Part shown: positions 1 to 13,500 of the stretch, piece by piece
How the letters are laid out: every line of letters starts with the position of its first letter
Position numbering within the stretch: position 1 is the stretch's first letter
Source of the DNA: Pyxicephalus adspersus
Taxonomy: Eukaryota > Chordata > Amphibia > Anura > Pyxicephalidae
DNA length: 64,000 nucleotides
NCBI RefSeq assembly: GCF_032062135.1
Contig: NC_092860.1
Span: 65,484,263 to 65,548,262, forward strand
Reading direction: 5' to 3'
Program-made: the position numbers and the translations under genes
The notes under the pieces: model-generated
Told to the model about the DNA's origin: nothing
Seen by the model: the letters and a program-made list of their open reading frames with translations, nothing else
Database searches by the model: none

Positions 1-737
1 CTGCGGCAGGCTGGACAACCACATCGGAGCCACGGTTCTCCCAGGCCACTTTATGGTGCCAACATTGGCACCCTGGCCACGCGTCACCTTATACCCACAT
101 ATTCTACATATGGCCATGTAAACCTCCTCCAGCAGCTTAATGAAAAACTGCCACACCGCCGAGTAGGGGATTTTCCCCCCCAACACTCCGCACTGTCTGA
201 CTGCTACTGCCGCTGCCTCCGTGAACCCCTGAACCCACTACTTCCCCGGCAGGTAGGCTGCTGCGAAGCAGATGGTCTACCTCGGGCACATTTGGCTCCC
301 AACCTCCCACTGCTGCCACCCTGCTGACTCCCAGCTATGCTACTATCTTGCTGGCTCAGCTGCTGCCTCACTGGCAAGCTGACACCCTCTTCTCCTGATG
401 ATAATGAAGCCCCTTCTTCACCCGGCTCCCAGGTGTGTTCGGCTTCATCATCATCGAGTAGTGTCTGCACGTCACTGATGTCCTCCTCAACGGTCTCTGG
501 GTCAGGAGCCTGACCGCTCACAACACCACCTTCCACGCCACTCTCCTCATCACTACTTGCCCGCCTAGCGGAGAAAGCAGCGAATGTCTCCTCCAGATCT
601 TGGCTGGGCAGTAGCTGCTGACTGTCCTCTAGTAGCTCGTCCTCGCTGTATAGTGGAGCTGAGCCCACAGCATACAATACACCTGTGGCTGAGGGAACAG
701 CAAAGGACAGAGGCAGGTTGAGGACAGGTGAGAGCAC
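1..737 (-). pseudogene. hAT transposase N-terminus (acidic region plus BED-type zinc finger)
   Basis: The minus strand from 737 to 204 encodes 177 residues rich in Ser, Glu, Asp and Gln, with a clustered acidic stretch (DVQTLLDDDEAEHTW). The reading then changes frame. Between about 190 and 1 it encodes SAVWQFFIK followed by a CRICGYK segment, the Trp/Phe plus Cys-x2-Cys half of a BED zinc finger. BED fingers bind DNA in hAT transposases and ZBED proteins. The frame change argues that this copy is decayed. The catalytic core would lie left of the window. The alternative, a domesticated ZBED-type host gene, is less likely given the terminal repeat at 1808. Confidence 0.6.
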
Positions 738-1808
738 AGGGCCTGCTCCCGGGCCATGCTAACTAAGGGTTGTGTCTGCGGAACCCACTACTGTTGGCTG
801 GGGGTGTCTGATGTCGCTTGGGATAAGGTGGATGACCAAGTTAACCAATCAGGAACCATTGGGTTGCTGGTCAAGACATGACCACTAGATGACACCGGGA
901 GCTCAGGACTCTCGCTGCAACTCCTGCTGACATGCCCCCTTACTCTCCAGCGACCTCTGTCTGCACAAGAAACATTTAGGCCTCTGCCACTCCTCTGTGT
1001 GCATGGCCTGGCACTTCTCTGTCTGACATACTTTTAGCTGAACTAAATTAAAGAAAATTAAAACACCCCTAAAAGCGACGAATATATATTTTTTTTGTAC
1101 AGAAATAGTCCACTAAACGCTTTTACCACAAATAACTGCAGAAGTGAACTGAGAATATATTTTTCTTTTTGTACTGAAATACGTCACTAAACACTTTCAC
1201 CACATATAACTGCAGGAGTGATATGCGTATAGTTTTTTCTTTTTCCACAGATATAAGCCGCTAAAGGCTTTTCAACATGGCACTTGCACCCCAATAACAA
1301 ATTGCTGGAATGAGAGCTGTATAATGGCTATTTGGATCCCCAAATAATCTTTCCCTGCGCTTGTAAATCATTTTTCTAGCACTGTCCCTAGCACCTTCCG
1401 ACGTCTCTCCCTGCACTAAGGTGCTGTGAAATGATTCCTCCCTATCCTTTGCCTGCACTTTTAAATCGTTTTTGTGGTTTTTTTTCTCACAATGAGGTTT
1501 TTGCTATCACTCTCCCTAGCACCTGCAGACGTCTCTCCCTGCACTCAGAACGCTGTAAAATGTCTTAATCCAAGATGGCTGAGGCTATTTATAGGGCTGT
1601 GAAATCACAGGGTCGGCTGGCTGCTGATTGGCTGCATGCATGGCATTATGGGTCATCCAGCCTTCCCAGAGTTCCTTGCCCCATGTCCTCACACGTGTAG
1701 CCACCATTTTAGGAAAAATTGTGAGGAAATTCGCATTCGTTGCGAATCAAATTTTTCCTGAAATTCTGATCGAATTCCACTTCGTCAGCTTCAATTCGCT
1801 CATCTCTA
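1..1808 (-). mobile_element. hAT transposon with BED-finger transposase, 5' part, cut by window edge
   Basis: Read on the minus strand, the element starts at 1808 with TAGAGATGAGCGAA, a terminal repeat I associate with frog hAT elements. It then runs through an AT-rich leader (about 750-1800) into a transposase N-terminus (1-737). The other end lies outside the window. Short sequence such as the AATTC/GAATT-rich stretch 1715-1800 is typical subterminal hAT sequence. The 8-bp target duplication cannot be checked because only one end is present. A related but separate hAT lies at 48.9-53.0 kb. Confidence 0.75.
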
Positions 1809-2840
1809 AATAGGACCATATTGAAGCAGATTAATGTTCCTGTGACAACAGTTGCTAATATTGGCAAATTAAAGCGTACCTATACTCACAAAATCAACTT
1901 TGGCTTATGGATGATATAAACCAGTTATAATCTTCTAAATACTTTTTTTTTTTTTTTTCAGCTTGCTTTGACCATTAAACATTAAAAACTGGTTCTGGCC
2001 ACGACCCCAGGTCTCTCCATCGCCTAGGAGGTGAACTGGAATCTGGGAAATGCCATCTTTGGTGGGAAAGATTATAATCCCCTCCCACTGCCTAAATTAT
2101 GCAGATTTTTTAGTAACTGTGTGACTGCACCATCTGCAGCTGCTCCGTCTACAGCTACAGCTTCCTTCACTGCACGCCAAGTTCAGCGTGCAGTGAGGGA
2201 AAGGGAGTAGGGGGAAAAGAAGGTCAGGAGAGGAAGAAAACAAACTTGCCAGTCACAAGCTGGTACACTTCAAAAATCATATATATAGCATGGATACAAG
2301 CTGACCCAGCTAGTGCCACCAGTGAAGACTGACATTTTAGTGCAAGTAAGTGAGAATAGATTAATAATTGAAAGACTAGTTTTTGAGTATAGTTCCTCTT
2401 TAAGTTTAATGCCACTGTAAACCAACCTCCCTGGAAAAGACCCCCAAACATTCAATAAACCTAAAAATGGGCGAAAGGATAGGGAGAATGGTAGACAAAA
2501 AAACCCAAATAAGGTTGTACAATATATTAGGTTAAAAGACCATCATGATGTTGAAGGGTCTCCATACTATTTGAAAAATCCAGCCCACATGTCTGTAATG
2601 GACAGAAAAAAATAAGTAAATAAAAAAAATGAATGCAGAGGGCTACCTTTCAAACCTTGAACTGACAGATAATGACTTTCCAGTACCAATAGGGGAAGCC
2701 TTTGTCTCTCAAATGCTGTCCTGGGAGACAACCAGTAATAGATTGTATAAAATTTAAAACTTTTAGATTAGTGGGGATATAGAGTGCCACACTTGAATGT
2801 GTTTATAGCACTTGATTTAAATAACCAACATAATTGGTTG
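1809..2840. other. Intergenic stretch, no gene seen
   Basis: Between the hAT end and the presumed MBD3 3' UTR I see no coding region with family resemblance. There is a T-run near 1944-1959. Around 1985-2220 the sequence is moderately GC-rich and may be an old repeat. Short open frames here have no recognisable motif. Confidence 0.4.
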
Positions 2841-2849
2841 CAACTGTAA

Positions 2850-4381
2850 AATTTATTCGGTAGTTGGTAGAATGCATTACAGTCAGATTTTCATGAAAGT
2901 AAGCACATTTTAGGAGATTTGTACAAATGTTTAATATTTATACATGAAAAAATCCTTGGTGCAAGTAGCACCAGGAGGTTACACTGAATAAAGTAAATAC
3001 CACAAATAAAATAAACTACGCAATTACATTGTCTTTCTGAAAAAACTTTATATACAGTTAACAAAACTGGGAAAACTACAGATGACATCTACATGCAACT
3101 GTGTAAAATAGTTTGAAATCCAGTAGCAAGCTTTCCACACTGTAGGTATTAATCAAGAAACATTTCTTGGCTCTACATATGCTTGCCAAGGTGCCATGTT
3201 TATTAAACTATACTTTTTTAATTTGCTTTATTTGGAAAAGTTTGGTAAAATTGGATACACATTTTTTTTTCCAGAGATCTGCATGAGAAGTGTCAGCTAG
3301 AAATGGGGTAAAGCACAAACCTCTATTTTCTATTAACTTTTTTAGCACCATTATCTGCTCTCTAACCTAAAAACGGAATGCTATCAAATTTGAGTATTAT
3401 GCTAGGGGAAAAAAAAACATCTTAAGGAGGCAGATCTATTGTGGGTTACCCAACAGCTGGTCAGAAATACATTTACTGTCCAATAATGTCCTTTTGACAG
3501 TCCAACTAATTCTGCCTTATCTGAAATCTTAAAGACACTAGTTTGGAAAACATCCTTTTTAGAAATAATTAACACTTAGTTGGCCTGAAAAGTAAGAACA
3601 TTAGGATTGTTTTTAAAAAATGGTATGGATCTTTAAATATACCAATTTTTCACTATTTAGTAAACTGTCAGAGCATTTCTTCTCCCTCACGATTTGTTTG
3701 TTACAATGCAGCTTTATTGTCCAATAGGAATGTGTTAGTGCCAGATTTTTACCTGTTTAGACAGGCCCAACCTTCAGCCACAGCACAAGGCAATATTAGC
3801 TTTGCCATGTATGTAGCATTTTTTATGTTCTTCTAAAGTGGCAGTCATTTTAACCAAAATTTAATTTGCGTCATCAAACTGAAAAGGGAATGATTATTCT
3901 GTAAATACATTTAATAGATGTTGAAATGGTGCCTGCAGCACAGAAACCATGATTTTTCACACTGAGGGCAAAATAAGGAAGCTGCAAACCACTGACTACT
4001 TACAGCCCCTCAAATTTTCAGAATTCAGTGGCTGTTTGCTTTACCAGGTAGAAAAGGGAGAATCTGAACAGCCCTAGAGCTTTGACCCTTAAAAACAAGT
4101 TAGCAATAGTAGCTACCATATTTCAATCCTCACAGGTTCACCAAGTAAAATGAGGTGCGTGTCAAAGCAAAAACTTAAAATGTTTTTTCTGTCCTAAACT
4201 TTAATCAGACAAAACAAGTCTACTAGAAGGACAAACAAAAAAAACGAGTCCAAAACTGCCTTACAACGCTTTCAGCATGCAGTACTGTTTGAAACATGGA
4301 TGAAAAAAAATTTAAAAAAAATAAAATGAGGTCCCAGGTCTATTTTCTGCAGTATTAAGCAATTTTTAACATGAAGCAGTT
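2850..4381 (-). other. Probable 3' UTR of MBD3
   Basis: The sequence following the MBD3 stop codon (4382-4384) is unique-looking, AT-rich and without the transposon signatures found elsewhere. AATAAA poly(A) signals on the minus strand occur at 3713-3718, 3199-3204 and 2852-2857. The end of the transcript cannot be chosen between them from sequence alone; the boundaries given run to the most distal signal. Confidence 0.45.
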
Positions 4382-4556
4382 TTATACATCTTCTGCAACT
4401 TGTCCTCTGGGATCGTCATCCTCATCTTCATCATCAAGATCTTTATCCAAAGGAGGACCCATATCTTTTGAAATTTCATCCACATGAGCTAGCATATCTG
4501 CCATAAGAGCCTCTTCCAGCTTTTTTCTAACTTGCTGCACAAGTTCTTCTTGTTTC
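4382..4556 (-). CDS. mbd3: mbd3 terminal coding exon
   Basis: Acceptor ATTTTAG|G, then KQEELVQQVRKKLEEALMAD (the coiled-coil) and an acidic tail ending GQVAEDV and TAA at 4384-4382. The tail is shorter and less Glu-rich than in human MBD3. Confidence 0.95.
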
Positions 4557-7500
4557 CTAAAATTATAAAAAAAAAAGCTCAATAGAATTAAAGTTGGTAT
4601 TTTGCTACTGAAAACCAAACAACCAACCAAAAGCTGAAGGTTACATATTTAGATATAAAGCACTTCGATATAATCATTCAGAACACAACTGACATACTAA
4701 AAAAAAAAAAAAAAAAAAAAAAAAAACTAAAACAGTTCTGCGTGCCTTGCAGTTTAATAAATTACACACACCCAACACACCATTCCAGTGTAGCTCTGGT
4801 AACTGAATAATACATAAACAGCACATTAAAAAGATTGACTCTCATGGATACAGCACTACAAGTCTACCTTCAAAGCTTGTCATTTCACATTATGTACCTT
4901 ATGTCTTCATCCGTCACCATAAATGCCTTGCAAAGGGGCTGTGATGTATTGAGCCAGACTCCAGGATTCTTCTCCACTGCAGCAGAAAGCTGTCCAGTTA
5001 TTGGCATTGTACTTGTGTGCAGGGCACTAGCAATGGCAGACAAGAGAGTTTCATCTGTGCATCCAGGACCAACACCTAAAAATTAAACCAATGCAGAATT
5101 CCATAAAAAAAAAAAAAAAAAAAAAAACACTGACAAACAATTTGGATAAGTTGGGATAGAGTGCCACATCTAATATTGTGATTTCTGGTAGACTCCAAGT
5201 TTTATTAAACTCCCTGGCGGTATGAATAAGTATTATTAAACGTAAAAACAAAACATTTAAAAATACTCTGGCCTCGCGTCCCCAACGTTCACACCCCGGG
5301 GACGCAGATGCTGGCCGGGCATCACCAGGTTACACAGATGGCCAGCCAGCATTGCCAGGGGAAGAAGATGCCAGGCATCGCTTGAGGACGCTGCAGGCAC
5401 CGCTTACTAGGTAAGCTTTTTAAACTCCCTGGCAATTCCAGTCCCATGTGCATGACTTAGCCGGCTGAAAATCTTGAACCCAGAAGAGGACCAGTTGAAG
5501 ATGGTGATGCCTGCAACAGATCAAGACAGGTAATCGTGATTGAAAAACAATCATGCGGGTAATTTTTTTTTTTATTGCAGAAGGGACATTGACTTTTTCT
5601 GCAATAAACAACCTGCAAGCTTGCAATTGTTTTACTTTGTAGGTTCGGTTTCCATTTAATGAACTGTATTTAAAACAAAAATGAGCCAGCTACAGGAGTA
5701 GACCACTTTTTAATATTTAGGCAAACAGGTAGGTAGTTGACACCAATATACTCTAACAGGAGACTGCTGCCTAACACAACTCACACTGTGTTGAATCCCT
5801 TAGAGTCATTCTTGCACAAAAAGACACCAAGGATAAGAATGGAGGAGCTCCGTAGGATAAACTCAACAAAGCAGGCCTTTAAGAAAGAGAGACCAGAGAA
5901 AAATAAAGAAAAACTTTTTATACCATCCAAGGAAAGCACCAAACCCAACGCCTCCCATTATTAGCTAGAACACCACCACAGTGAAGCATGGTGGTAGTAT
6001 CATTCAATGGGTAGGTTTTCAATTGTCAGGGAGAGGAAATCTAGTCAGGACTGAAAAAAAATATGGACAGTAGTAAAAGACAATTCTTGAGGAAAACTTG
6101 TTTTAGTCTGCCAAAGGTTTAAGACTGGGATAAGAGTTCACCTTCCACCAAGACAATAGCCTACACATATTGCTACCTGGATGGTTTAAAGGAAAACAAT
6201 TAAACATCTTGGAAAGGCTTAGTCAAAGCCCAATCTAATGGAGAAACTGAGCCATGGCTTGAAGATGCAACCCACAGAACCTTAAGGAATTGGAGAGTTC
6301 TTGGCCTAAGGAAAGTGCATAAACCCTGTGGTTAGATTTGCTAAGAGACATGGCTCAACAGACTTTCAGCTCTTATTGCGGCAAAAGGTAGTTCTATTCG
6401 ATAATAAAGAGGGAAAGGGGTGCATAACTATGTACACTCATGGTTTTTGATTTGTCTTAATTTTTTTGTGCTACAAATGTAGTAGACATGTTGTGTCATT
6501 TAAGTATTAACTACCCAAAAAGCCATTTTGTTCCAGGTTGTAGTGTGACAAATTTGCACAAACACTCAGTTGGATGAATATTTTGAAAAGAATTGTATGT
6601 AGCATGGTAGATTTGTTCCAAAGTAAAGTCAACTCTAAGAGCTTTGTGAAAATTCCTCCTCCTAAATGTAGGAAAGAATGGTCTGCATATAAAGGGTTAA
6701 TTGCTAAAGCAAAAAAAGGCAAATCACTGCCTTACCCCTACTAAATGAAAGAAAAGCAAAGAGAAGTTTGTTTATACATATGTTCATGCAGGGGGAAGAA
6801 TAGACGTCTTTCTGGTCTGCCTAAAGATCCCAAACCCAGAAGACGAGGTATCAAACTAATATTGCTGGTGCAGTTTAGTTCTGCGCATTAGGCCATACCA
6901 TTTTAAATTCTTAGAGGGCTGGAAACAAAATGCAGGATGGGAGTATGCAGAGCATAGACCAAACAATTTTATAACCAGAAGCAATTGTAAAGATCAAGGA
7001 ACAGTTAAAAACCTGAGGCTGTAATTGTGCTTTAAAAATATATTTAGTTAAAAAATATTTCTATAACTTCATAGACTGTGATCATTTACTTAATACTTTA
7101 GGAACTGTAACAGGGGTAAACATGTACATTGGCTCTACTAAAGATTAATGGTTTTTGTGGGGATTTTTTTCTTTTCACCTTTTTGTGGCTTAATATTAGC
7201 CAGTTAGAGTTAGGGTTGACATTCTGAACACACTACAAGCTATTCTCGGGCTTTCTACTTATCTAATTAAGTCAGACTTTTCTAAACTTTTATTGTCTGA
7301 TAAACAGAGTACATTGGTTCACCTCTCCAAGAAAGGTCTCGTTTGTAAAAACTGTTTGCTAAGCAGGTAGTGAGGAAGAATCGACCTATGAGACAGAGGT
7401 GTTAACCCTCTTCAACTCACTACCTATAAATAAAGTTTGTTGAATCTGTGTTTAAAAAAGTTCTAATACAGAGGTAAGTATTCGAGGTGACACTGCAAAA

Positions 7501-10500
7501 CTACGTATTCACTTTTACCAAAACTATTTTTATATTACAGCATTTTTTGAAACTGGAACTTACCCTGTAGTCCTTTTGGCAATTCCATAGTTTTCACTAG
7601 CTCTTCTGCTATGTCGAAGGCATTTAATCCAGCTAGTTTTTTTTCCCAAAAAAGCTGCAGTTTGAAAAATGAGATATGTATTAATGGAAGAAGGCGCGAA
7701 GGAGAGAGAGAGAGCCAGAAGGGGCGGGCGCGAGAGAGAGAGAGCCAGAAGGGGCGGGCGGGCGCGAGAGAGAGCCAGAAAGGGCGGGCGGGCGCGCGCG
7801 CGAGAGAGAGAGAGAGCCAGAAAGGGCGGGCGGGCGCGGGCGGGCGCGCGAGAGAGCCAGAAGGGGCGGGCGGGCGCGCGAGAGAGCCAGAAGGGGCGGG
7901 CGGGCGCGCGAGAGAGCCAGAAGGGGCGGGCGGGCGCGCGAGAGAGCCAGAAGGCGGGCGCGCGAGAGAGCCAGAAGGCGCTCGTGGGAGAGAGAGCCAG
8001 AAGGCGCAGAAGAGTACAGAAGAGTATATAAAAGTAGGCATATAGTTATTGATGCTACACCAAGGTTTTAACCATGCAAAGGAATTCACCTATATGAATG
8101 ACATGACAGAATGACAGAATCACCTATTTCCACATATTTTAAAAAAAAGTGAACTGAGTTTGACAGTTCTCACAAATAACTGTTGCTGTATCAATATCAA
8201 TAATACTAATTAAAAAGGCACAGTACACTGGATTTGAATATATTTATTCTGGTCCAAACTTTAAAAAGTATTTAGATACCAACGTATCCCAGTATAATAA
8301 ATACTTACAAGGCTAAAACCATTTAAAATATTAAACCCACATTATTTATATCACATGGATAGGCCCTAAAGTCTCACCTGGCGTGGCTGGTCAACTGCTT
8401 TCTGTGGGTCACTTTTCACTTTGTTGGTTGGATGGTTGGTCACTTTGGTTACTGGTTGCTTGAAAATGGATGCAGTCTGCCTGACTGGGAGGGCAGTGTT
8501 CAAATCAGGCTTGCCCTGAAAAAAAAACAGAGTTTTACTGTACCCCTGTGCATATCATCACTCTAGAGCACAAGTGTCAAACACAAGGCCGAATCCAGCC
8601 TGTCTGACCGTTTTATGTGGCTTGCAGTGACTGTGCTGCATCCAAGCGCCTGACATTTGCAGGTAGAAACAGGGTGGTCCACACAAGTGCCTGATTGCGC
8701 TGCAGACAGAAAGACCCCAGTTGCTTCACACTCCTATCAAATACCAGGACTAAGCACGACGGAGTCCTGATCCTGCTGCTCCAGGTATGGAATCTCAATG
8801 GAATGTACATTAGCAAGGTCTCCAGACTCAGACACATGCCTACAACTTAGCACAGTCAGTGGCTCCATTCCCCTTACATAGACAGGCCAGGATAGGTCAG
8901 GTACACCTACCTCAGAAAAAGCTGCTAAGAACAAAAAAGCAATCACTCCAAAAACGTTCATCAAGAGAAAAGTTGATGCAGAAGAGACAATTTAATGAAA
9001 TATGGGAAAGCGAATATGTTTGTTTTACGAACACAAACCGGTGTGTTTTTGTGTTATGAGTACAATATATGTAGGCGTTGTCTCAGGGCGAGGAAGGATC
9101 TTGGCCAGAGGCAAGAGTTGCCCTAAGGCTTGTTTACACTTGGCTTGTGATACAAGTGGCTGGGAATTAGGTGAAGTTAAAAAAACACAGCTGTTTGGGG
9201 GGGGGGGGAAAAAAAAAAAAAAAAGCTGAAGCCTTACAGAACTACAAACTGTAAGAAAACTTTTATAACTCCTTGAAAACAATAAACATTCTAACTGGGA
9301 AAATGAGTGGCAGCAAGGTTTTGTTCAGGGCAGTCTCCCATATGTATGCACAAATGGACCAACAACTCCTAGGTGAATACCGCTGTGACAAAAAAAAAAA
9401 AAAGAGCTGAAGCCTTACAGTAACTACTACTGTGAGAAAACTTTTATAACTCCTTGAAAACAATAAACATTCTAACTGGGAAAATGAGTGGTAGCAGGTG
9501 GAAGGTTTTGTTCAGTTCACAGTCTGCCTTATGTATGCACAATTGGAGCAACAACTCTTAGGTGAACACCACCGTGACAGATGTGAGCAAGTCACCCTTC
9601 TAGTACCTCACACTGGAGAGCTGCAGAGGAAGAGCATTGCAACATCGAAATAACCGGATCACCTTGGAAGCGGTCTCCTGCTCACTGAGCAGTTAGGTAA
9701 TAGCTTAGAGGGTGGAGAGGTTAATTAGGATGAAGATGTAAAGAGCTGGGTTACTGTAATTAAAGGGAGTGGTGGGGGCACCCAGAAAAGGAAGGCCAGC
9801 CTTGTGTTTGAGCACCCTAACAAATTTGGAAAGGTATGTGAAGATGTACAGGTGGCAGACCCAGTGGTGGCAAATTCTAGATGTTACAGCTACCCCTAAC
9901 AGCTGGTAGAGCAGACTATATAGTAGGGGTGGCGAAGGCAATGCAGGAAGGCGAAGACATATGTCATATGGGATTCTATGATCAGGAGGACTGATACAAT
10001 AGTTTGTCGCCTAGATCCCTTCAACTGAATGGTTTGCTGTCTCCCTGGTGCCAGAGTTTGCATTTGGTGGACACATTACTGGGAGGGGCTGGGCATGACC
10101 CAGCTGCCCTGGTCTATGTTGGAACCAATGACAGAATAGATAGAAAATAGAGGATCTTTTAAAATCAGTTTAAAGAACTAGGTTTCAAGGTTAAATTAAA
10201 GAACCTCCAAGGGTATAGTCTGTGGAATATTTCCTGTGCCATGCGCAACACAGGAAAGGCAGAGGGAGCTTGGACAGCTAAATACATGGCTTACGTCCTG
10301 GTGTAATAGGGAAGGGTTTGGGTTCTTAGAGCACTGGGCTGACTTTTCTTTGGGGTACAACCTATATGCCAGAGATGGTTTGCACCTAGATCGAACGGGG
10401 TCTGCTGTGCTAGCGGAATGGTGGAGGGGTATTTTTAACTATAACAGAGGGGGGTGGGACAGTTAAATAAGGTGGCAGAAAGGTCAGCCACTAGCGGAGG

Positions 10501-13500
10501 GTGGATTGGGTATAGTTGGGCGGAGGATAATGGATAGATATAAGGAGCTTCCCGTGTTAAACACAAACATTGGATTGTGTAGTACTATTTGTACTGAAAA
10601 AAAAAAAAAAAAAAAAAAAAGGATTTGGCAAACAGTGCTGGTAAATGCAGCAATGGTTTAAAGAGCCTGTTCACAAATGCTAAAAGTCTAGCAAACAAAC
10701 AAGGGGAGTTGAAGGCCTTAATAAAGAGCATAATGACTTAGTTGGTATTGCTGAATCCAGAACAAAACAAAAGCAACAAAGGAGGGTTTTTAGGATTTTA
10801 AGGCAATTTTAAAAAATTGATGAATCTTGGCTTTGTTCTTCACATGACTGGACTGTCAATATTCCTGGTTATACTCTCTTTGGTAAGGACAGAGACAAAC
10901 AAAAAGGTGGTGGTGTCTTTCTGTATGTGAGAAGGGATCTGAAAGCGAATGTGAAAGAAATTGTTGATGGAGCATGTGAGGAGGTTGAGACATTATGGGT
11001 GGAGTTGAATGTGGGGATGCATAATAAACAATTAATATTGGAGTCTGCTATAGGACCCCTGGTGCTAAGGAAGAAATAGAGAATCAACTACGAGCACAGA
11101 TAGAAAAAACAGCAAAAACTAGAAATTTTTTAATCATGGGAGATTTTAACTACCTTGACATTGACTGGAGTAATGGTACTACAGGAACTGCAAAAGAGAG
11201 GAAATTTATGAATTTAATACAGTATAATTTTATGGTACAGTTTATTGAAGCCCCAACTAGAAATCATACTCTGCTGGACCTAGTTCTTTCTAACAATGCA
11301 GAGCTTAACAAATGTGCATATAAAAGAGAATCTGGGTAGCAGTGACCATAATATGATTTCATTTAATGTTAATGTAAGCTGTAAACAGGAAGCAAAAACA
11401 GAAAAGATAAAAACATTTAATTTTAAGAGAGCAAATTTTCTATTATTAAGGACGGATCTGTGACTTGGACTGGAAGACAATATAGACCTTAAAGAACTCA
11501 GAACAGAAATGGGAATGTTTCAAGTCTGTTCTACACAAGCACAGTGAAAAATATATTCCAATGGGCTAAGGCTAAGTTAAGGCTAAAATTAAAACCTATG
11601 TGGCTCACAGCTGATGTTAAAAAAGCCATAAAGAACAAGAAAAGGGCATTCTAAAAATATAAAAATGGAGGATCATCATCATTTTTAAAAAAAAAATATA
11701 TTAATAGCAAAAAGATCAGATCTGAGCATGTAGGCCCCTAAAGAATGTCTCTGGGTTGGTAACGGAGGATAAAGAAAAGGTGGATTTACTAAACACTTTG
11801 TTTTTTAGCTCCGTGTACACAAGGGAAAATGGCAAAGCTCAAGTCCAAATTCATAATAGCAATGTCACAGCCTTTGCTAAAGCATTTGACACAGTACCCC
11901 ACAGATGGGTAATATGCAAGTTAGGGTCAATATGTTTACAATCATCAATCTGTAAATGGATAGAGAACTGGCTTATTTAAAGACCACATCCAGCGAGTAG
12001 CGATTAACAATTTATTCTGTGAATGGTCTAAGGTTATTAGTGGTGTACCCCAGGGTTCAGTGTTGGGACCTTTACGGTTTATAAATCTTTATAAATGATA
12101 AAGTTTGGGATTAAATGTACCATTTCTGTGTTTGCAGATTACACCAAACTATGTAACGGAATTAAGTCCATTCAGGATGTCTATAATCTACAAGCAGACT
12201 TGGATGTACTGTTTGATTGGGCAGCCAAGTGGCAAATGACATTTAATATAGATAAATGTAAAGTTATGCACTTGGGGGCTAACATCATGCATGCTTTATA
12301 CTGTTTAGGGGGAATACATTTGGGGGAGTCAGGAATGGAAAAGGATCTGGGGGTTCAGGTAGATCAAAGACTTAACAGCATGTAATGCCAAGCTTCAATA
12401 TCAAAGGCTAGCAAAGTACCGTATTTTTCGGACCATTACACGCTCCGGACTATAAGACGCACCAGGTTTTCCGCACGGGAAAACAAGAAAAAAAAAATTC
12501 ATTTGATTTCCCCTGAGATCCAGCGTGCGGCACTTGTGCCCGCCCATGAAGGCGGCGCCGATCGGCATTCATTANNNNNNNNNNNNNNNNNNNNNNNNNN
12601 NNNNNNNNNNNNNNNNNNNNNNNNNNNNNNNNNNNNNNNNNNNNNNNNNNNNNNNNNNNNNNNNNNNNNNNNNNNNNNNNNNNNNNNNNNNNNNNNNNNN
12701 NNNNNNNNNNNNNNNNNNNNNNNNNNNNNNNNNNNNNNNNNNNNNNNNNNNNNNNNNNNNNNNNNNNNNNNNNNNNNNNNNNNNNNNNNNNNNNNNNNNN
12801 NNNNNNNNNNNNNNNNNNNNNNNNNNNNNNNNNNNNNNNNNNNNNNNNNNNNNNNNNNNNNNNNNNNNNNNNNNNNNNNNNNNNNNNNNNNNNNNNNNNN
12901 NNNNNNNNNNNNNNNNNNNNNNNNNNNNNNNNNNNNNNNNNNNNNNNNNNNNNNNNNNNNNNNNNNNNNNNNNNNNNNNNNNNNNNNNNNNNNNNNNNNN
13001 NNNNNNNNNNNNNNNNNNNNNNNNNNNNNNNNNNNNNNNNNNNNNNNNNNNNNNNNNNNNNNNNNNNNNNNNNNNNNNNNNNNNNNNNNNNNNNNNNNNN
13101 NNNNNNNNNNNNNNNNNNNNNNNNNNNNNNNNNNNNNNNNNNNNNNNNNNNNNNNNNNNNNNNNNNNNNNNNNNNNNNNNNNNNNNNNNNNNNNNNNNNN
13201 NNNNNNNNNNNNNNNNNNNNNNNNNNNNNNNNNNNNNNNNNNNNNNNNNNNNNNNNNNNNNNNNNNNNNNNNNNNNNNNNNNNNNNNNNNNNNNNNNNNN
13301 NNNNNNNNNNNNNNNNNNNNNNNNNNNNNNNNNNNNNNNNNNNNNNNNNNNNNNNNNNNNNNNNNNNNNNNNNNNNNNNNNNNNNNNNNNNNNNNNNNNN
13401 NNNNNNNNNNNNNNNNNNNNNNNNNNNNNNNNNNNNNNNNNNNNNNNNNNNNNNNNNNNNNNNNNNNNNNNNNNNNNNNNNNCGGCGGGGATACAGGTAA

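Noticed and set aside
204..737. Acidic 177-residue frame as an independent host gene
   Set aside because: It sits between a hAT terminal repeat and a BED finger in broken frame, the normal place for a hAT transposase N-terminus.
7535..8089. Open frames of 120-184 residues across the GA/GC-rich minisatellite, on both strands
   Set aside because: They are translations of a 30-bp repeat whose period is a multiple of three, with Arg/Ala/Pro/Glu repeats. Only the short mbd3 exon 4 at one edge is real.
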